Of a stretch of 9,648 nt of DNA, positions 5,964 to 9,648 are shown one piece after another. The notes under the pieces were generated by a model. That model did not search any database and was not told the DNA's origin. It worked only from the letters and a program-made list of their open reading frames with translations. The stretch is from JBEKZQ01 sp049509675 (lineage in GTDB: Bacteria > Planctomycetota > Planctomycetia > Pirellulales > Thermoguttaceae). The stretch spans positions 1 through 9,648 of the forward strand of contig JBEKZQ010000241.1 in NCBI GenBank assembly GCA_049509675.1, given 5' to 3'. A program made the translations under genes and the position numbers. Each line of letters opens with the position of its first letter. Position 1 is the first letter of the stretch.

Positions 5964-7214
5964 ATGCAGTTACCCAAGTATTCGATTGGCATTGGCGATC
6001 GCTTTGCCCACCAAGGAGTCTCGCAGCTCGATGCCCTGATTCTGGCCCGGCAGCACGGCGTGCAAATCGCCCCCGTTTGGAACAAATCGCACCGCGAGCA
6101 CGCGATCGTCGGCAGTTGCCCGAGCGACGTGCGGGCGGAGGCGGAAACGGCCGTGCGGGCGCGCGGCTGGAAAGGGCCGTACTTCGTCGACGCCGACCAT
6201 GTCGGATGGAAGACGGTGGAGCGTTTCCTGGAGCCGTGCGACTTCTTCACCCTGGACGTGTCCGAACAGATCGGCGCCGATGCGGGCCAGCAGGCCGTGT
6301 CGCGGTTTGTCGCCCGGCACCAGGCGTTGATCGGTCGGCTGGAGACGCCTGGCTTCGAGCGGCCGCTGGAGATTGCCGAGCCGCTCTTGGCCGGCGCGGC
6401 CCGGAAGTACCTCGCCGCCGTGGCGGAGGCCGGCCGAATCTATCGACGCATCGAGGCCGCCAAGGGGCAAGGCAATATGATCATCGAGGTCTCGATGGAC
6501 GAGACCGAACAGCCGCAGACGCCCTCGGAGTTGTTGCTGATTCTGGCGGCCCTGGCCGACGAAGGCATCCCTCTGCAGACGATCGCCCCGCGATTCAGCG
6601 GACGGTTCAACAAGGGCGTGGACTACCTGGGCGACCCGCGGCAGTTTCAGCGGGAGTTCGAGGAGGACCTGGCCGTGGCAGCCCTTGCCGCCAGCGAGTT
6701 CGCTCTGCCCGGGAACCTGAAGCTGAGCATCCACTCGGGCAGCGACAAGTTCTCGCTGTACCCTCTGATCCATGCGGCGTTGGAAAAGTTCGACGCGGGG
6801 GTGCATCTGAAGACGGCCGGCACGACGTGGCTGGAAGAACTGATCGGGCTGGCAATGGCGGGCGGCGACGGTTTGGCAATTGCCAAGGAGGTCTACGCCG
6901 CCGCGCTTTCGCGGATCGACGAGTTGTGCGCCCCTTACGCGACGGTGGTCGGCATTGCCCGCGATGCGCTGCCTCCGGCCGACGTGGTGAGCCGCTGGGA
7001 CGGCGCCACCTTCGCGGCGGCCTTGCGCCACGAGCAGTCGTGCCCGGCCTACAATCCCCACTTGCGGCAGTTGCTGCACGTCGGTTACCGCGTGGCGGCC
7101 GAGATGGGACGCCGCTTCACGGATGCGTTGGAAAAACATGCCCAAGTCATCGCCGCCAGCGTGACCGACAACCTCTACCGGCGGCATGTGCAGCCGTTAT
7201 TGCAGGGGGGATAA
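5964..7214 (+). CDS. uxaE: Tagaturonate epimerase-like protein (UxaE family)
   Basis: The 416-residue product is cytoplasmic, with no signal peptide. Start ATG 5964 is preceded by GGATGGGA at close spacing and gives the family's typical opening, KYSIGIGDRFAHQG at residues 5-18. Further hallmarks are PVWNKSHREH (37-46), KGPYFVDADHVGW (70-82), DFFTLDV, and LSIHSGSDKFSLYP (254-267). I know these His/Asp-rich signatures from the UxaE family, which epimerises D-tagaturonate and D-fructuronate and links galacturonate to glucuronate catabolism in Thermotoga and others. His43, His46, Asp76, Asp78, His79 and His257 are candidate metal or substrate ligands by conservation; this is inference. The gene lies 13 bp after the lipoprotein gene and its stop directly touches the next ATG, so the three are likely co-transcribed. 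Planctomycete members could act on another ketohexuronate or sugar. I would not exclude a related function. Confidence 0.8.
   Translation: MQLPKYSIGIGDRFAHQGVSQLDALILARQHGVQIAPVWNKSHREHAIVGSCPSDVRAEAETAVRARGWKGPYFVDADHVGWKTVERFLEPCDFFTLDVSEQIGADAGQQAVSRFVARHQALIGRLETPGFERPLEIAEPLLAGAARKYLAAVAEAGRIYRRIEAAKGQGNMIIEVSMDETEQPQTPSELLLILAALADEGIPLQTIAPRFSGRFNKGVDYLGDPRQFQREFEEDLAVAALAASEFALPGNLKLSIHSGSDKFSLYPLIHAALEKFDAGVHLKTAGTTWLEELIGLAMAGGDGLAIAKEVYAAALSRIDELCAPYATVVGIARDALPPADVVSRWDGATFAAALRHEQSCPAYNPHLRQLLHVGYRVAAEMGRRFTDALEKHAQVIAASVTDNLYRRHVQPLLQGG
7204..7210 (+). promoter_or_regulatory. Ribosome binding site of the CxxCH/PD40/TPR gene
   Basis: AGGGGGG lies inside the last codons of the epimerase gene, four bases before ATG 7215, whose A directly follows the TAA stop. 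The arrangement suggests translational coupling of the two genes. Confidence 0.45.
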
Positions 7215-9635
7215 ATGCTATTGAAACGGGTGTTGGCCGCCGCATTGGCGGCGACTGCAATCGGCCTGACGGTGGTGGTCGGTTGGCTGGCGTTGCGGCA
7301 CGCGCCGGGCCAAGTAGCCCCGCCCGTCGCCCAGTCTGCGGCCGACGGCGGAGCGGCGGACTCCGCTTTGTCGTTCGCGCCCGACGGCGCGCCGGCGATC
7401 ACCGTCGATTATCCCGAGGAGGGATCGATCTTCCCGCCGGAAATCACGCCGCCGACGTTCCTCTGGCACGACGGCTGTGCGGCCGCTGTTGCTTGGCGGA
7501 TCGACGTGGAGTTCTCCGACGGCGCGCCCGCCCTGCACTTGCCCGCGCGTGGCGAGCCGCCCCGCGTGGGCGAAATCGACCCGCGCTGTAGCGCGGAGAC
7601 CAATGAGTTGCCCACGCTCGCGCCCCAGGAGGCCTCGGCGCGGAGCTGGACCCCCGACGCCGAGACCTGGGAGCGCATCAAGAAACACTCCGTGGCCGGG
7701 CCGGCAACGGCCCTGTTCACCGGGCTGACTGGCGCCCAACCGGCGCAGGGCGTTTCGCGCGGGCGGGTCGCCTTTCGAACCTCCCGCGACCCGCTGGGCG
7801 CGCCGATCTTCTATCGCGACGTGCCGCTGATGCCCTCGAGGCTGGAAAAAGGCGTGATCCAACCGATCGCGAAGAATGCGCAACCGCTGATCGCCTGGCG
7901 GCTGCGCAACGTGGCCGAGCCCCGCAGCCGGCTGCTGCTGGAGAATCTCCCCACCTGTGCCAACTGCCACTCTTTCTCGCGCGACGGCAAGACCCTGGCC
8001 ATGGACCTGGACGGCCCCTTGAACGACAAGGGGGCTTACGTGATCGCCCCGATCGAGCCGCGGATGTCGATTCGCGACGAACACGTAATGACCTGGACCT
8101 CTTACCCGGATAAGCCGCCCGGCCACAAGACGACGGGTTTCATGTCGCAGATTTCGCCCGACGGCCGGTTCGTCGTGAGCACGCTGAACGAAGCGCTCTA
8201 CGTCGCCAATTTCACCGATTACCGTTTTCTCCAGGTGTTCTATCCGACGCGGGGGATCTTGGCGTATTACGACCGCTCTGCGCACCGCATCCGGGCGCTG
8301 CCCGGGGCAGACGACCCCCGCTACGTACAAACCAGCCCCGTGTGGACTCCCGACGGCAAGGAGCTGATTTTTTGCCGCGCTGGGGCCAAGGACCCTTATC
8401 CCAAGGACCGGAAGTTGGCGACCTACGCCGGCGACCCCAACGAGATTCCGATGCAGTACGACCTCTACCGGATTCCGTTCGATAGCGGGCGGGGCGGGCG
8501 GCCGGAGCCGATCCGCGGCGGGGCCGGCAACGGCCGGAGCAACTCCTTCCCGAAGGTCTCGCCCGATGGCCGCTGGATCGTCTTCGTCGAGTGCCGCAAC
8601 GGCCTGTTGATGCGGCCCGACAGCCAGCTTTACATCCTCCCGATCGAGGGCGGCACGCCGCGGCGGATGCGCTGCAACACCGCGCGGATGAACTCCTGGC
8701 ACAGCTTCTCGCCCAACGGCCGCTGGATGGTCTTTTCCTCGAAGAGCCGTTCGCCCTATACGCAGATGTTCTTGACGCACCTGGACGAAGAGGGCCGCGA
8801 CAGCCCGGCCATCTTGATCCCCAATGCGACCGCGGCCAACCGCGCCGTGAACATCCCCGAGTTCGTCAACATTCCGCCGGACGGATTGCTCAAGATCGAC
8901 GTGCCGGCGGCCGAGATCTACCGGCTCCTTGACCTCGGCAAGGAATTGGCGGACAAAGGCCGCAACGAGGCGGCCATCGACTCCTTCCGCAAGGCCCTCG
9001 CCATCGATCCGCGGTTCGACAAGGCACACTACGAACTGGGCGTGCTCCTGACCAAGTGCGGACGGCTGGACGAGGCCATGGAGCACTATCGGGTGGCTCT
9101 GAAAACCGACCCGCGCAGCGCGGAGAGCCACAACAACCTCGGGGTCCTGTTGGCCGGCCGGGGACTGCTCGATGAGGCGATTGTCCATTACCGCGCGTCG
9201 CTGGAAACCGATCCCGCCCATGCGGGACACCACGGGAACCTTGCCGCCGCCCTGGACGGCCGCGGCGAGCGCGAAGAGGCGATGCTCCACTACCGCAAGG
9301 CGGTGGAGTTGGGCGGCGGGGATCTGGCCCACTACAATCTGGGCCGCGCCCTGGCCCGCCAGCGACGGTTCGACGAGGCCATCGCCGAGTATCAAGAGGC
9401 CGTCGCCGCCAAGCCGGGGTGGGCCGAGGCCCACAACAACCTGGGCGACGCCCTGTTCTCTGTAGGCCGGATTGCCGAGGCCATCACGCACTTCGAGCGC
9501 GCATTGCAATTGAAACCCGATTATCCCCTGGCGCGCCGCAACCTGGAAACGGCCCGCGCCGCAGCCGCCAGCTCCGACGGGCCGGAGCCGCCTCGCGAAC
9601 AGCCCCCCTCTCCCTCCGGGAGAGGGCCGGGGTGA
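7215..9635 (+). CDS. Membrane-anchored CxxCH-motif, PD40 propeller and TPR fusion protein
   Basis: The product is 806 residues. Residues about 5-27 are a hydrophobic signal anchor or signal peptide, followed by an Ala/Pro-rich linker to about 55. A region with YPEEGSIFPPEITPPTFLW then looks like an Ig/Fn3-type domain. C248-A-N-C251-H252 in LPTCANCHSFSRDGK is a perfect c-type heme binding motif at the entry to the propeller. PD40 blades follow at SRDGKTLAM (255 on), SPDGRFVVS (314), TPDGKELIF (378), SPDGRWIVF (449) and SPNGRWMVF (499). From about 565 to 790 there are six TPRs, such as AHYELGVLLTKCGRLDEAMEHYR and AHNNLGDALFSVGRIAEAITHFE. The C-terminus (PPREQPPSPSGRGPG) is encoded by a palindromic repeat. 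Similar CANCHSFS-PD40-TPR proteins are, to my memory, common in planctomycetes and some Bacteroidetes without assigned function. Location is probably periplasmic, where heme attachment would be possible. The role may be scaffold or electron-transfer sensor; this is unproven. Confidence 0.88.
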   Translation: MLLKRVLAAALAATAIGLTVVVGWLALRHAPGQVAPPVAQSAADGGAADSALSFAPDGAPAITVDYPEEGSIFPPEITPPTFLWHDGCAAAVAWRIDVEFSDGAPALHLPARGEPPRVGEIDPRCSAETNELPTLAPQEASARSWTPDAETWERIKKHSVAGPATALFTGLTGAQPAQGVSRGRVAFRTSRDPLGAPIFYRDVPLMPSRLEKGVIQPIAKNAQPLIAWRLRNVAEPRSRLLLENLPTCANCHSFSRDGKTLAMDLDGPLNDKGAYVIAPIEPRMSIRDEHVMTWTSYPDKPPGHKTTGFMSQISPDGRFVVSTLNEALYVANFTDYRFLQVFYPTRGILAYYDRSAHRIRALPGADDPRYVQTSPVWTPDGKELIFCRAGAKDPYPKDRKLATYAGDPNEIPMQYDLYRIPFDSGRGGRPEPIRGGAGNGRSNSFPKVSPDGRWIVFVECRNGLLMRPDSQLYILPIEGGTPRRMRCNTARMNSWHSFSPNGRWMVFSSKSRSPYTQMFLTHLDEEGRDSPAILIPNATAANRAVNIPEFVNIPPDGLLKIDVPAAEIYRLLDLGKELADKGRNEAAIDSFRKALAIDPRFDKAHYELGVLLTKCGRLDEAMEHYRVALKTDPRSAESHNNLGVLLAGRGLLDEAIVHYRASLETDPAHAGHHGNLAAALDGRGEREEAMLHYRKAVELGGGDLAHYNLGRALARQRRFDEAIAEYQEAVAAKPGWAEAHNNLGDALFSVGRIAEAITHFERALQLKPDYPLARRNLETARAAAASSDGPEPPREQPPSPSGRGPG
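9606..9626 (+). repeat. Palindromic repeat at the 3' end of the TPR gene
   Basis: CCCTCTCCC (9606-9614) and GGGAGAGGG (9618-9626) form a perfect 9-bp stem over TCC, followed by CCGGGGTGAGGGG. This looks like the widespread dispersed repeat of the type CCCTCTCCC...GGGAGAGGGCCGGGGTGAGGG found between genes in many GC-rich bacteria (recognised from memory). The stop TGA of the TPR gene (9633-9635) lies within the repeat, so the last eight or so residues are repeat-encoded. No T-tract follows before the window ends, so a terminator call is not supported. Confidence 0.7.
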
Positions 9636-9648
9636 GGGGATGGAGGAC

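Noticed and set aside
5954..7591. Plus-strand open frame of 545 codons overlapping the epimerase gene
   Set aside because: It is Arg/Gly-rich and without motifs, a typical frame shadow of the UxaE-family gene in GC-rich DNA.
7218..9509. Long minus-strand open frame (763 codons) opposite the PD40/TPR gene
   Set aside because: The + strand encodes clear PD40 and TPR repeats; the antisense product is low-complexity and unrecognisable.
9606..9626. Terminator after the TPR gene
   Set aside because: The stem-loop lies before the stop codon and no T-run follows in the available sequence.

Overview
The window is a GC-rich stretch of bacterial DNA with every gene on the + strand. The content points to the Planctomycetota (Pirellulales-like), though this is inferred from gene families and not from a marker gene. 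The clues are PD40/TolB-like propellers, a propeller protein with a CxxCH motif and a TPR tail, a stand-alone sulfatase-modifying-factor-type lipoprotein, a UxaE-type epimerase, and REP/RAYT elements with CCCAGGGC...GCCCTGGG hairpins.

Layout. (1) 2-430 is the C-terminal end of a PD40 beta-propeller protein cut by the window edge. (2) About 530-942 is a small mobile unit. It has a left REP-like block with three hairpins, the first 80 codons of a RAYT/IS200-like Y1 transposase that has lost its catalytic tyrosine region, and an inverted copy of the REP. (3) 646-2559 is secreted paralog A. The mobile unit appears to have landed inside its signal-peptide codons: a start codon followed by four codons is stranded at 515-529, and the hydrophobic core resumes at 946. 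The present frame runs without a stop from the transposase start through the right REP into the body of A. (4) 2567-2610 is a second, unrelated REP-like hairpin repeat. (5) 2643-4979 is secreted paralog B, related to A but with an intact signal peptide and an N-terminal carbohydrate-binding-like module. (6) 4991-5088 is an AT-rich array of 14 degenerate heptamers filling the gap before the next gene. (7) 5090-5950, 5964-7214 and 7215-9635 form a tight run: an FGE-fold lipoprotein, a tagaturonate epimerase-like enzyme (UxaE family) and a membrane-anchored CxxCH/PD40/TPR protein. The last gene reads into a palindromic repeat that supplies its C-terminal tail.

How the genes may work together. 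UxaE-family enzymes interconvert D-tagaturonate and D-fructuronate in hexuronate catabolism. The other products are probably exported, lipid-anchored or membrane-anchored, and one carries a carbohydrate-binding-like domain. A role around capture or breakdown of uronic-acid glycans is a reasonable but unproven reading. No glycosidase, lyase, sulfatase or transporter is visible here.

The strongest unusual signal is the REP-transposase fragment-REP unit inserted in the signal peptide of paralog A, with a possible clean empty site (GTT|AAC) and a chimeric frame left behind. Second are the paralogous A/B family of unknown function and the heme-motif/propeller/TPR fusion.
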